6,342 bases of DNA. Origin: Anaerolineae bacterium (lineage in GTDB: Bacteria; Chloroflexota; Anaerolineae; Anaerolineales; Villigracilaceae). Positions 1 through 6,265 of the stretch are shown piece after piece. The notes under the pieces were generated by a model, which was not told where the DNA came from, did not search any database, and saw only the letters and a list, made by a program, of their open reading frames with translations. Position numbers and translations under genes: made by a program. The first letter of the stretch is position 1. Each line of letters opens with the position of its first letter. The stretch spans positions 1-6,342 of the forward strand of contig PMLN01000259.1 of NCBI GenBank assembly GCA_003158885.1, written 5' to 3'.

Positions 1-1755
1 GAAGAAATGCAGATTTCTGTTTCCGGGACGGTTGAGCAATATCTTGGCCGCCTCGTCATGAACCAGCCCGACTGGGAACCGGTGGACATCGAGCATCTGC
101 ATACTAATCGCATCGTTCCCATTTATCCGCTCATGGCGAAGATCACGCAGAAGTGGCTTCGCAACCTGATGAATCAAGTCGTCACGTATTGGGCGCCCGC
201 CGTGGTGGACTCGTTGCCCGAGTCCACCCGCAAGGACGCGCAGTTGATGCCGTTGGGACAGGCCTTATTGCAGGTTCATTTCCCCGATACTCAGGATACT
301 CTCAAGGCTGCCCGCGAACGCCTGGCCTTCGATGAGATTTTCTTTTTGCAAATGGGCGTACTCCGGCAGAAGCGCGATTGGAAACGGGTTGAAGCCCGCC
401 GCTTCTCCGTTTCGGATGACTGGCTGGCTTCGCGTTTAACGGGGCTTTCCTTCATCCTCACGAACGCCCAACAGCGCGCCATCGCGGATATCCGCGCCGA
501 TTTGAATTCGGGCCAGCCGATGAATCGGCTCTTGCAGGGCGATGTGGGTTCTGGAAAAACCGTGGTGGCCGCTTTGGCGGCTGGGTTCATCACAACCAAT
601 AACGCCCAGGCCGCCATTATGGCCCCCACCGGTATCCTTGCGGAACAACATTATCGTAGTTTCATCAACTTGCTGGCCGGTGAAAACGGGATCGTTCGGC
701 CGGATGAGATTCGCTTGTTGGTTGGCGATACGCCTGCGTCGGAGAAGGATGCCATTCGCACTGGTCTTGCCGATGGCTCGATCAAGATCGTGATTGGGAC
801 TCATGCCGTGATCGAAGCGCCGGTTCAATTCAAGGATTTGCAGTTTGCCGTGATTGACGAACAACATCGCTTCGGCGTCGAGCAACGCGCCGAACTTCGT
901 TCCAAAGGCACCAATCCACATTTGCTGGTGATGAGCGCCACCCCGATTCCGCGTTCACTGGCGCTGACCGTTTACGGCGATCTCGATTTGTCCGTCATGG
1001 ATGAAATGCCTGCCGGCCGCCAGCCGGTCAGCACCCATGTGCTTCGCCCGCAGGAACGCGAGCGCGCCTACACCTTGGTTCGCGGGCAGATCAAGGATGG
1101 CCGACAGGCCTTCATCATTTATCCCCTGATTGAAGAAAGCGAAAAGCTGGAAGACTTGCGCGCCGCTGTGGATGATTATGAAGTTCTATCGAAGGAAATT
1201 TTTCCCGATCTCAAGCTGGGCCTTCTGCATGGACGCATGAAGCCCGACGAAAAAGACGGCACCATGTTGATGTTTCGCGATAAGAAATACGATATCCTCG
1301 TTTCGACCACTGTGGTCGAAGTCGGCGTGGATGTTTCCAACGCCACCGTGATGCTCATCGAAGGTGCGGATCGTTTTGGCCTGGCGCAGCTCCATCAGCT
1401 GCGCGGCCGTGTGGGGCGCAGCTCTCAGCAATCGTATTGTCTGCTGATCCCCACGCATGAGGACGCGGCCGAAAACGAACGCTTGCTGGCCATGGCGCAA
1501 TCGAACGACGGCTTTGTTCTGGCAGAACTCGACCTGAAACAGCGCGGCCCCGGCGAGTTTCTCGGCACGCGCCAATCGGGTTACGGCACTGCCTTGCGCA
1601 TGGCGAGCATTACCGATGTGGTCCTGATCGAGAAGGCGCGTGCCCAGGCGCAAAGATTATTCGATCAGGATGCGGATCTTCAGAAACCCGAACATGCTTT
1701 GCTGGCGGAAACCCTGCAAAGATTCTGGGGCGCCGCCAAAAGCGATGTTTCTTAA
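1..1755 (+). CDS. recG: ATP-dependent DNA helicase RecG, C-terminal part (5' end outside window)
   Basis: RecG is a superfamily 2 double-stranded DNA translocase that remodels stalled replication forks and branch-migrates Holliday junctions in the cytoplasm. The frame is open from base 1 with no stop, so the gene begins upstream; residues here are numbered from the Met at base 7. Residues 1-55 are the end of the OB-fold wedge domain (HTNRIVPIYPL, QKWLR), which grips the fork. Helicase motifs follow in order: Walker A GDVGSGKT at 178-185, DEQHRFGV at 284-291, SATPIPR at 310-316, TTVVEVGVDV, and motif VI QLHQLRGRVGR at 461-471. The RecG-specific tail RGPGEFLGTRQSG (513-525) couples ATP hydrolysis to DNA movement. 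By comparison with E. coli RecG recalled from memory, about 120 or more N-terminal residues are missing. All key residues are intact and the C-terminus is of normal type. No operon link to the next gene is evident across the 71-base gap. Confidence 0.97.
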   Translation, partial: EEMQISVSGTVEQYLGRLVMNQPDWEPVDIEHLHTNRIVPIYPLMAKITQKWLRNLMNQVVTYWAPAVVDSLPESTRKDAQLMPLGQALLQVHFPDTQDTLKAARERLAFDEIFFLQMGVLRQKRDWKRVEARRFSVSDDWLASRLTGLSFILTNAQQRAIADIRADLNSGQPMNRLLQGDVGSGKTVVAALAAGFITTNNAQAAIMAPTGILAEQHYRSFINLLAGENGIVRPDEIRLLVGDTPASEKDAIRTGLADGSIKIVIGTHAVIEAPVQFKDLQFAVIDEQHRFGVEQRAELRSKGTNPHLLVMSATPIPRSLALTVYGDLDLSVMDEMPAGRQPVSTHVLRPQERERAYTLVRGQIKDGRQAFIIYPLIEESEKLEDLRAAVDDYEVLSKEIFPDLKLGLLHGRMKPDEKDGTMLMFRDKKYDILVSTTVVEVGVDVSNATVMLIEGADRFGLAQLHQLRGRVGRSSQQSYCLLIPTHEDAAENERLLAMAQSNDGFVLAELDLKQRGPGEFLGTRQSGYGTALRMASITDVVLIEKARAQAQRLFDQDADLQKPEHALLAETLQRFWGAAKSDVS

Positions 1756-1770
1756 GATGTAGGTTTTTCC

Positions 1771-1801
1771 TTGGAGTCTGTTGTGCCTGTCGCAGTTTAA
1801 T
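1771..1801 (+). promoter_or_regulatory. Possible sigma70-type promoter before the first YkuD gene
   Basis: TTGGAG (1771-1776) and TTTAAT (1796-1801) could serve as -35 and -10 boxes. The -10 matches TATAAT at 5 of 6 positions, but the -35 matches TTGACA at only the first three. The 19-base spacer is longer than the preferred 17. The pair is correctly placed for the gene starting at 1827. This is a weak pattern match with no independent support. Confidence 0.2.
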
Positions 1802-1805
1802 GGTT

Positions 1806-1817
1806 GTTTTTAAAAAC
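1806..1817. repeat. Perfect 12-bp AT palindrome upstream of the first YkuD gene
   Basis: GTTTTTAAAAAC reads the same on both strands and ends 9 bases before the ATG at 1827. It sits where a ribosome binding site would normally lie, and no GGAG-like sequence is present there. It could be an operator half-site pair or chance in an AT-rich gap. There is no loop, so it is not a terminator hairpin. Confidence 0.4.
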
Positions 1818-1826
1818 GATGGCTGA

Positions 1827-2864
1827 ATGAACGCGAATTTCACGCGGCGAGACTTTCTTAAATGGAGCGGGTTGGGTTTGGCCGGCCTGTTTATGCCTCG
1901 CCTGCCGCTTCGTTCTGTTTTTGATGATATCTTCGATTCACAACAGGGACGCGTCACCACGAATCTGCTTTGGACCTATGACCGGCCCGCATTCACCGGC
2001 AAACAGGTCAAACTCTTTTGGCGCGACCTCGTCCTGCCGATTACCGATATCGCCATCAGCGACGATCAAACCGCTTATAACCGCGTTTGGTATCAGATCG
2101 GTGATCAAGGCTATGCCTATTCAGGCGATATTCAACCCGTGCAAACCGTTTTGAATGCGCCCGTATCGGACATTCCGACCGGCGGTATCCTTGGCGAAGT
2201 CAGCGTGCCTTTTACCGATGCCCTGGATAAACCTGATGGCTCATCGCCCTTTGGATACCGGCTTTATTATGAAAGCGTTCATTGGATCACGCGTGCCATC
2301 CCAAGTCGCCAGGATGGTAAGATTTGGTATGAAGTCCTCGACGATAAATGGAATCAAAAGGTTTATGCTCCGGGTGAACATCTTCGCATCCTTTCAGCCG
2401 ATGAACTCTCTCCACTTTCAACGGACATACCCGATGCCCAAAAGCGGATCGAAGTGCACTTGAACGATCAGCTTTTGTTCGCTTATGAGAACGAGCATCC
2501 GGTCTTCGTCACGCGTGTGGCCAGCGGTGAAGCCTTTAGCAATGGAACGTATACCACCCCGACCGGCTCCTTTACAACCTATCATAAGCGTCCGACCCGT
2601 CACATGGCGGCTGGCGACCTCGCCGCCAATGGCTTTGACCTGCCCGGCGTGCCTTGGGTGATGTATATTACCGAGAGCGGCATTTCCCTGCATGGCACCT
2701 ATTGGCACAATGACTTCGGTCATCCACATTCGCATGGTTGTGTCAACTTGTCGCCTTCCGCCGCGAAATGGCTTTTCCGCTGGACGAAGCCCCTCGTTGC
2801 GCCGCAGGACGAATTTGCTTATGATGTTTTTCATCGAGGCACCAAAGTGCAGATTATGGAATAA
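1827..2864 (+). CDS. Tat-signal L,D-transpeptidase (YkuD domain), first copy
   Basis: YkuD-family L,D-transpeptidases use a catalytic cysteine to form 3-3 cross-links in peptidoglycan or to attach proteins to it, outside the membrane. The 345-residue protein starts with a twin-arginine signal: TRRDFLK at residues 6-12, then a short hydrophobic run (GLGLAGLF). There is no clear AxA cleavage site, so it may stay membrane-anchored. Residues 88-105 (WYQIGDQGYAYSG) and 167-190 (WYEV then a Tyr-rich strand) look like two SH3-type segments. A linker DELSPLS (192-198) leads to the catalytic domain from about residue 206. The active site is complete: HGTYWH with His289, and SHGCVN (302-307) with Cys305 as nucleophile. 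The start is forced, because an in-frame TGA abuts the ATG. No Shine-Dalgarno sequence is visible. The next gene is a tandem paralog 53 bases downstream. The substrate is not shown by the sequence, and a muramoyl carboxypeptidase-like activity is also possible. Confidence 0.9.
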   Translation: MNANFTRRDFLKWSGLGLAGLFMPRLPLRSVFDDIFDSQQGRVTTNLLWTYDRPAFTGKQVKLFWRDLVLPITDIAISDDQTAYNRVWYQIGDQGYAYSGDIQPVQTVLNAPVSDIPTGGILGEVSVPFTDALDKPDGSSPFGYRLYYESVHWITRAIPSRQDGKIWYEVLDDKWNQKVYAPGEHLRILSADELSPLSTDIPDAQKRIEVHLNDQLLFAYENEHPVFVTRVASGEAFSNGTYTTPTGSFTTYHKRPTRHMAAGDLAANGFDLPGVPWVMYITESGISLHGTYWHNDFGHPHSHGCVNLSPSAAKWLFRWTKPLVAPQDEFAYDVFHRGTKVQIME

Positions 2865-2871
2865 AATAGCA

Positions 2872-2906
2872 TGTCATTGCGGCCCCTGCCCGGTCTCTCA
2901 ATGACA
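2872..2906. repeat. Inverted repeat between the two YkuD genes
   Basis: Perfect 8-bp arms, TGTCATTG (2872-2879) and CAATGACA (2899-2906), enclose a 19-base GC-rich centre. The element fills most of the 53-base gap. The outer sequence recalls the TGTCATTGCGAG-type dispersed repeats that I remember from some bacterial genomes, including Chloroflexota; that link is inference. No T-run follows, so a classical terminator is unlikely, though a hairpin in the two-gene transcript is possible. Confidence 0.5.
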
Positions 2907-2917
2907 CAAACATACTT

Positions 2918-3958
2918 ATGAACCTTATCCCTAATTTTTCCCGTCGTGATTTTCTCAAGCTTTCCAGCGCTGGCTTGCTTGGATTGTTCTTATCTGAGTT
3001 GCGCCTTGAACGGGCCTTTGCCTCATCGGTGACTCACGCGCGCGTCGCTTTCAGCGGCGTGGACTTGTTCAACCAGCCGTCTTTCGGAGCCAATTCGCTG
3101 CACACGTTCGATCGCGATGTGGTGGTGGATGTGACCGGCCAGGCGGATGGTGATTTAGGCTTTGGCAATCCTTTTAATAAAACCTGGTTCCAAATCGGCG
3201 GCGGTTATGCCTACTCCGGTTACTTCCAGCCGGTGGAAACCAATTACCAGGTGCCTCTTTATCAAGTTCCGGCTGCCGGACAATTGGGTGAGATCACCGT
3301 TCCCTATAGCGATCTCAGGGTCGATTCGGCGTATTGGGCCGATCATGCCTATCGTGCCTACTATCGCACCACACACTGGGTCACGGATGTGGCGGTCAAT
3401 AAATACGAGAAGACGATTTGGTACAAAATCTACGATAAGCATTTGGATGCTTCGTTCTTTATTTCTGCACAGGATATGCGTCTCGTCCCGGACGATGAAC
3501 TGAGCCCGCTTTCCGCCGATGTTCCTGATGCAGACAAACATATTTATGTGGATACCGATGCCCAATTGGTAACGGCCTTTGAAGGCGAAAAAGCGGTTCT
3601 GATTGCGCGTTGTTCCAGCGGGGGCAAAGGCACGCGCACGCCTCCCGGCGATTATCTGACCTTCCACAAAGGCTCGACGATTCACATGACCAATGATGGC
3701 GAGGTGGGGGCGGGACGCGGTTACGATTTGCCCGGTGTGCCGTGGGTCAGTTTCTTTACCAGCACGGGCATTTCGTTCCACGGCACCTACTGGCATAATG
3801 ATTATGGCCGGCCGCGCAGTCATGGCTGCGTGAATTTGACGCCGGACGATGCGAAATTCATCTATCGCTGGACCAGCCCTCTTGTCCCGCCCGAAACGGT
3901 GTATCTCTATCAACCCGGTTCAGGCACGCGCGTGGATGTGGTTTCAGCGAATTCGTAA
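2918..3958 (+). CDS. Tat-signal L,D-transpeptidase (YkuD domain), second copy
   Basis: This is a 346-residue paralog of the preceding gene with the same layout throughout and many identical stretches (GYAYSG, DELSPLS, DLPGVPWV, HGTYWHND, SHGCVNL). The twin-arginine signal is SRRDFLK (8-14), followed by a hydrophobic run (GLLGLFL). A plausible signal-peptidase site is AFA|S after residue 35, so unlike the first copy it may be released. SH3-like segments lie near residues 90-105 (WFQIGGGYAYSG) and 168-190. The YkuD domain follows, with His288 in HGTYWH and catalytic Cys304 in SHGCVN (301-306). The role is presumably peptidoglycan 3-3 cross-linking or remodelling outside the membrane. No other in-frame ATG lies upstream before the stop at 2867, which supports this start. 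There is no recognisable Shine-Dalgarno sequence. The two copies have diverged most in the signal, the region between the SH3-like segments and the C-terminal tail, which suggests an old duplication rather than a recent one. Confidence 0.9.
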   Translation: MNLIPNFSRRDFLKLSSAGLLGLFLSELRLERAFASSVTHARVAFSGVDLFNQPSFGANSLHTFDRDVVVDVTGQADGDLGFGNPFNKTWFQIGGGYAYSGYFQPVETNYQVPLYQVPAAGQLGEITVPYSDLRVDSAYWADHAYRAYYRTTHWVTDVAVNKYEKTIWYKIYDKHLDASFFISAQDMRLVPDDELSPLSADVPDADKHIYVDTDAQLVTAFEGEKAVLIARCSSGGKGTRTPPGDYLTFHKGSTIHMTNDGEVGAGRGYDLPGVPWVSFFTSTGISFHGTYWHNDYGRPRSHGCVNLTPDDAKFIYRWTSPLVPPETVYLYQPGSGTRVDVVSANS

Positions 3959-3973
3959 AGAGATTTTGATGCC

Positions 3974-4033
3974 GCCGGTGGATGCAGATATTTGGATGGA
4001 TTTCAAAGCTTTTCATCCGTGTCCATCGCCGGT
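3974..4033. repeat. Imperfect dyad in the gap after the second YkuD gene
   Basis: Outer arms CCGG...GATG (3975-3984) and CATC.CCGG (4024-4032) pair with one unmatched base on each side. An inner pair GGATG (3994-3998) and CATCC (4014-4018) closes on an AT-rich centre. The right arm (ATCCGTGTCCATCGCCGGT) resembles intergenic repeats of the type 'ATCCGTGTTCATCCGCGG' that I recall from many environmental bacteria; the family link is inference. It could be a decayed dispersed repeat. There is no T-tract to make it a classical terminator. Confidence 0.4.
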
Positions 4034-4043
4034 CAAAAACATT

Positions 4044-4049
4044 GAGGAT
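4044..4049 (+). promoter_or_regulatory. Ribosome binding site for the small acidic gene
   Basis: GAGGAT, with a GAGG core at 4044-4047, lies 8 bases before the ATG at 4056. An in-frame TGA at 4050-4052 rules out any earlier start, so this site and start belong together. Confidence 0.65.
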
Positions 4050-4055
4050 TGATCG

Positions 4056-4481
4056 ATGCCCAGACAAGCTTTGTTCGCCGGTCTCGTTGTGGATGAGAAT
4101 GATCGCGTGGTGGAGACTGCCATCGTTGGCGATGAACCGTTTTATGTTGTGGATGACGCCGGTTTTCGCCGCCACATTCCGGCCAGGGATGTGGATCACC
4201 AGGTGTTGGGACATTTCCAGGAACTCATGAAGGGCAGTGAAGGCTATGTCTCTGAGCAGGCCGCCAAAATGCTGGGGCAGGAGGACATTTTCACCAAAGC
4301 ATTGATCGAGAATCAGCTCAAGAACATGGATCAACAGCTCGATGCTCTCATGCAGCAGGGCATCCCCGAGGAAAGCCGCGCCTACTTGGGAATGTTAGGA
4401 TTTAAAGTGATCATCAATGTGCATGGCGAAATAGTGAAGATCGAACAGCCGGGTGCGGCGGATGATGGTGGCGGCGAATAA
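4056..4481 (+). CDS. Small acidic cytoplasmic protein of unknown function
   Basis: I do not recognise this 141-residue protein. It has no signal peptide, membrane segment or cysteine cluster. Residues 6-45 look like a beta-rich module (LFAGLVVDENDRVVETAIVGDEPFYVVDD, with alternating hydrophobic and acidic positions). Residues 46-101 look helical and amphipathic, with Gln/Leu/Met-rich heptad-like spacing (IENQLKNMDQQLDALMQQ), so self-association or partner binding is plausible. A short beta-like stretch (FKVIINVHGEIVKIE, 116-130) follows, then a Gly/Asp-rich tail. GC content and codon use match the flanking YkuD genes, so it is probably native. The start is fixed by an in-frame stop six bases upstream and a good ribosome binding site. 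It follows the second YkuD gene in the same direction, after 97 bases that contain a dyad; co-transcription is possible but not shown. Confidence 0.8.
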   Translation: MPRQALFAGLVVDENDRVVETAIVGDEPFYVVDDAGFRRHIPARDVDHQVLGHFQELMKGSEGYVSEQAAKMLGQEDIFTKALIENQLKNMDQQLDALMQQGIPEESRAYLGMLGFKVIINVHGEIVKIEQPGAADDGGGE

Positions 4482-4531
4482 TCGTATCAAGAGTCACGCA
4501 ATAAAATATGCAATGATAATTGTTACCGAAC

Positions 4532-4539
4532 AGAAAGGA
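4532..4539 (+). promoter_or_regulatory. Ribosome binding site that favours the ATG at 4547
   Basis: AGAAAGGA ends 7 bases before the ATG at 4547. This placement favours that ATG over the in-frame TTG at 4520, which would put the site inside the coding region and has no comparable site of its own. Confidence 0.65.
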
Positions 4540-4546
4540 TGACGCA

Positions 4547-4990
4547 ATGAATGGAAACAATTTTGATGTGGCAACTGCTTTGGTCGCGCTAGTCGGTATC
4601 GTTATTGGTGCTATTCTTCAATATATTTTTTCCAGATCGACTGAATCTTTGAAACAACATCAAACTCTCAAAGCTCAATCGTATGTGGATTTCGTGAAAT
4701 CTCTTGCTGGAATTACAATCGCACAGAGGCATCATAATAAGGGAAGAGAATTAGAATCCACAATTCTTCTAGCAGACTCAAAAGCCCGAGTAGCAATTTA
4801 TGGAAGTAAAAGTGTTATTGAAAGTATAGCAAACTTCTTTAGCCGTTACGGGGAAATTACATCGCCGGAATCCATTACCTCCTTCATTGAAATTATTCAA
4901 AAGATGCGTTCTGAAACTCTCAAAAAGCAGGAAATGGTTATTGATAATTACATAAGCATTTTACTTGTTGGGCCAAGTGATAATAGATAG
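4547..4990 (+). CDS. Small single-pass membrane protein of unknown function
   Basis: The 147-residue protein has one N-terminal membrane helix at about residues 8-28 (VATALVALVGIVIGAILQYIF). A basic and polar helical region follows (SRSTESLKQHQTLKAQSYVDF). By the positive-inside rule, the C-terminal 115 or so residues should face the cytoplasm. That part looks all-helical, with runs such as SITSFIEIIQKMRSETLKKQEM, consistent with a helical bundle or coiled coil. I recognise no catalytic motif or named family. The layout, a membrane anchor then a Tyr-x-Asp-Phe helix, is seen in many uncharacterised bacterial proteins. A TTG at 4520 would add nine residues (LPNRKDDA plus the start), but the ribosome binding site supports ATG 4547. 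The strong AT bias and atypical codons suggest horizontal transfer. The stop at 4990 lies 37 bases before the transporter start. Confidence 0.75.
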   Translation: MNGNNFDVATALVALVGIVIGAILQYIFSRSTESLKQHQTLKAQSYVDFVKSLAGITIAQRHHNKGRELESTILLADSKARVAIYGSKSVIESIANFFSRYGEITSPESITSFIEIIQKMRSETLKKQEMVIDNYISILLVGPSDNR

Positions 4991-5012
4991 CAGCTTATTA
5001 GGCGTATAAAAT

Positions 5013-5018
5013 AAGGAG
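5013..5018 (+). promoter_or_regulatory. Strong ribosome binding site for a TTG start
   Basis: AAGGAG lies 9 bases before TTG 5028. The upstream frame is closed by TAA at 5007-5009 and contains no ATG. The first downstream ATG (residue 33) would remove most of the first membrane helix. The TTG start is therefore well supported. Confidence 0.8.
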
Positions 5019-5027
5019 AGCATTATC

Positions 5028-6248
5028 TTGGAAAACACCGAATCAAAATCCTCGCTTCGAAGCCTGCCGCGCAACATTTGGGCGGTCACAATCGCTTCCT
5101 TCTTCACCGATATCTCCTCGGAGATGATCTTCAATCTTGTTCCGCTTTATCTCGCCAACGTGCTGGGCGTCGGCACCGCCATCATTGGTCTGATTGACGG
5201 CATCGCCGAAACGACAGCCAGCCTGATGAAGGTTTACACCGGTTCGCTTTCGGATAAGCTCGGTCAGCGCAAATGGCTGGCGGTTGCGGGCTATGCGTTT
5301 TCCACTGTCTCCAAGCCCTTTCTTTTTATTGCAAGTTCCTGGGAAGCAGTTCTGGGCGTTAGATTTTCGGATCGCCTGGGAAAAGGCATCCGCACCGCTC
5401 CGCGCGATGCCTTGGTGGCGGATAGCATTGACGAAAAACAACGCGGACTCGCTTTCGGTGTTCATCGCGCTGGCGATACCGCGGGTGCGTTTCTCGGGCT
5501 TGGGATTGCGGCGCTGATCGTCTGGTTCACCGAAGCCAACGGCCTTAAACTGGAACAGCATACCTTCCAGATTGCCGTATTGATTAGTTTCATCCCGGCT
5601 GTTTTGGGTGTGGTGGCGCTGATCTGGGGAGCGCACGAAGTCCCCATGAAGACCAAACGGAAATCGGCGCTTCCCTCCTTGGAAGGCCTTGATTCCCGCT
5701 TTAAACTTTTTCTGTTCGTGGTTCTGCTCTTCACTCTCGGCAATTCCTCGGATTCCTTTATCATTCTTCTGGGTCAGAATCGCGGCCTGGATATCGTCCA
5801 GATCATGTTGATGTTGATGACCTTCAACTTTGTTTATGCCTCGTTATCGGGTCCCCTGGGTTCGTGGTCGGATAAAATTGGCCGCCGCCGTCTCATCATC
5901 GGCGGCTGGATCGCGTATGGCCTCGTCTATCTCGGACTGGCTTTTTCGAATGCCGGCTGGCATGTTTGGGTTCTTTATGCTTTGTACGGGATCTATTATG
6001 CCGCCACGGATGGCGTCGGCCGGGCGCTCGTTGCCGACTTTGTTCCTGAGGAACGGCGCGGCGCCGCCTACGGCCTCTACAATGCCGCCATTGGGATTAC
6101 CGTGTTGCCGGCTTCTGTGATTGCGGGTGTACTATGGCAGGGCCTTGGTACGTGGCATGGCTTTGGTGCCAGCGCGCCGTTCTACTTCGGCGCAGCCTTG
6201 GCTTTGCTGGCCGGGGTCTTGTTCTGGCGTTTGGTTCCTTCCAAATAG
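5028..6248 (+). CDS. Major facilitator superfamily transporter, substrate unknown
   Basis: This is a 406-residue inner-membrane secondary transporter with about 12 hydrophobic segments, the usual MFS length. MFS motif A appears in both halves: GSLSDKLGQRK (72-82) between helices 2 and 3, and GSWSDKIGRRR (278-288) between helices 8 and 9. The cytoplasmic loop after helix 4 carries DRLGKGIRTAPRDALVAD (115-132), typical of a poorly characterised MFS branch. Acidic residues Asp28 and Glu32 lie within helix 1, an unusual place for charge, and could take part in proton coupling. Residues 128-144 and 333-349 are an internal repeat (ALVADxxxExxRGxAxG-like), 205 residues apart. No substrate can be assigned; drug, sugar or metabolite efflux are all possible. 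The gene uses a TTG start with a strong ribosome binding site. Its GC content returns to that of the YkuD genes, so it is native to this genome rather than part of the AT-rich island. Confidence 0.93.
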   Translation: MENTESKSSLRSLPRNIWAVTIASFFTDISSEMIFNLVPLYLANVLGVGTAIIGLIDGIAETTASLMKVYTGSLSDKLGQRKWLAVAGYAFSTVSKPFLFIASSWEAVLGVRFSDRLGKGIRTAPRDALVADSIDEKQRGLAFGVHRAGDTAGAFLGLGIAALIVWFTEANGLKLEQHTFQIAVLISFIPAVLGVVALIWGAHEVPMKTKRKSALPSLEGLDSRFKLFLFVVLLFTLGNSSDSFIILLGQNRGLDIVQIMLMLMTFNFVYASLSGPLGSWSDKIGRRRLIIGGWIAYGLVYLGLAFSNAGWHVWVLYALYGIYYAATDGVGRALVADFVPEERRGAAYGLYNAAIGITVLPASVIAGVLWQGLGTWHGFGASAPFYFGAALALLAGVLFWRLVPSK

Positions 6249-6265
6249 ATCGTCTTGCAGAGTAC

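Larger units (their letters stand above)
4482..5027. other. AT-rich island between native-composition genes
   Basis: Hand counts of 60-base rows give 33-38% GC here (4681-4740, 4801-4860, 4921-4980), against 65% at 3601-3660 and 57% at 5641-5700. The shift begins just after the stop at 4481 and ends at the transporter start. Codons such as AGA, ATA and TTA, rare in the neighbours, are common inside. No integrase, clear terminal repeats or target duplication is visible, so the mechanism of acquisition is unknown. Confidence 0.6.

Noticed and set aside
436..921. Open frame of 161 residues on the - strand opposite recG
   Set aside because: It lies across the helicase core, whose motifs are unambiguous on the + strand, and has no ribosome binding site or family features.
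1756..1826. Intrinsic terminator after recG
   Set aside because: There is a short T-run near 1764-1768 but no GC-rich stem before it; the later palindrome is AT-only with no loop.
3155..3913. Long open frame of 252 residues on the - strand opposite the second YkuD gene
   Set aside because: It is fully covered by a gene with clear domains on the + strand, shows no recognisable motif and is rich in Arg and Ile runs typical of antisense shadows.
4520..4546. TTG 4520 as start of the AT-rich gene
   Set aside because: It has no ribosome binding site at the right distance, while AGAAAGGA is ideally placed for ATG 4547. It remains formally possible.
4981..5010. Possible integron attC core (TTAGGCG) after the AT-rich gene
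   Set aside because: Only a partial match to one core site. No partner RYYYAAC site or long palindrome lies at the right distance, and no second site precedes the gene.
5005..5010. TATAAA as a -10 box for the transporter
   Set aside because: No acceptable -35 box is seen 16-18 bases upstream, and such strings are common in this AT-rich stretch.
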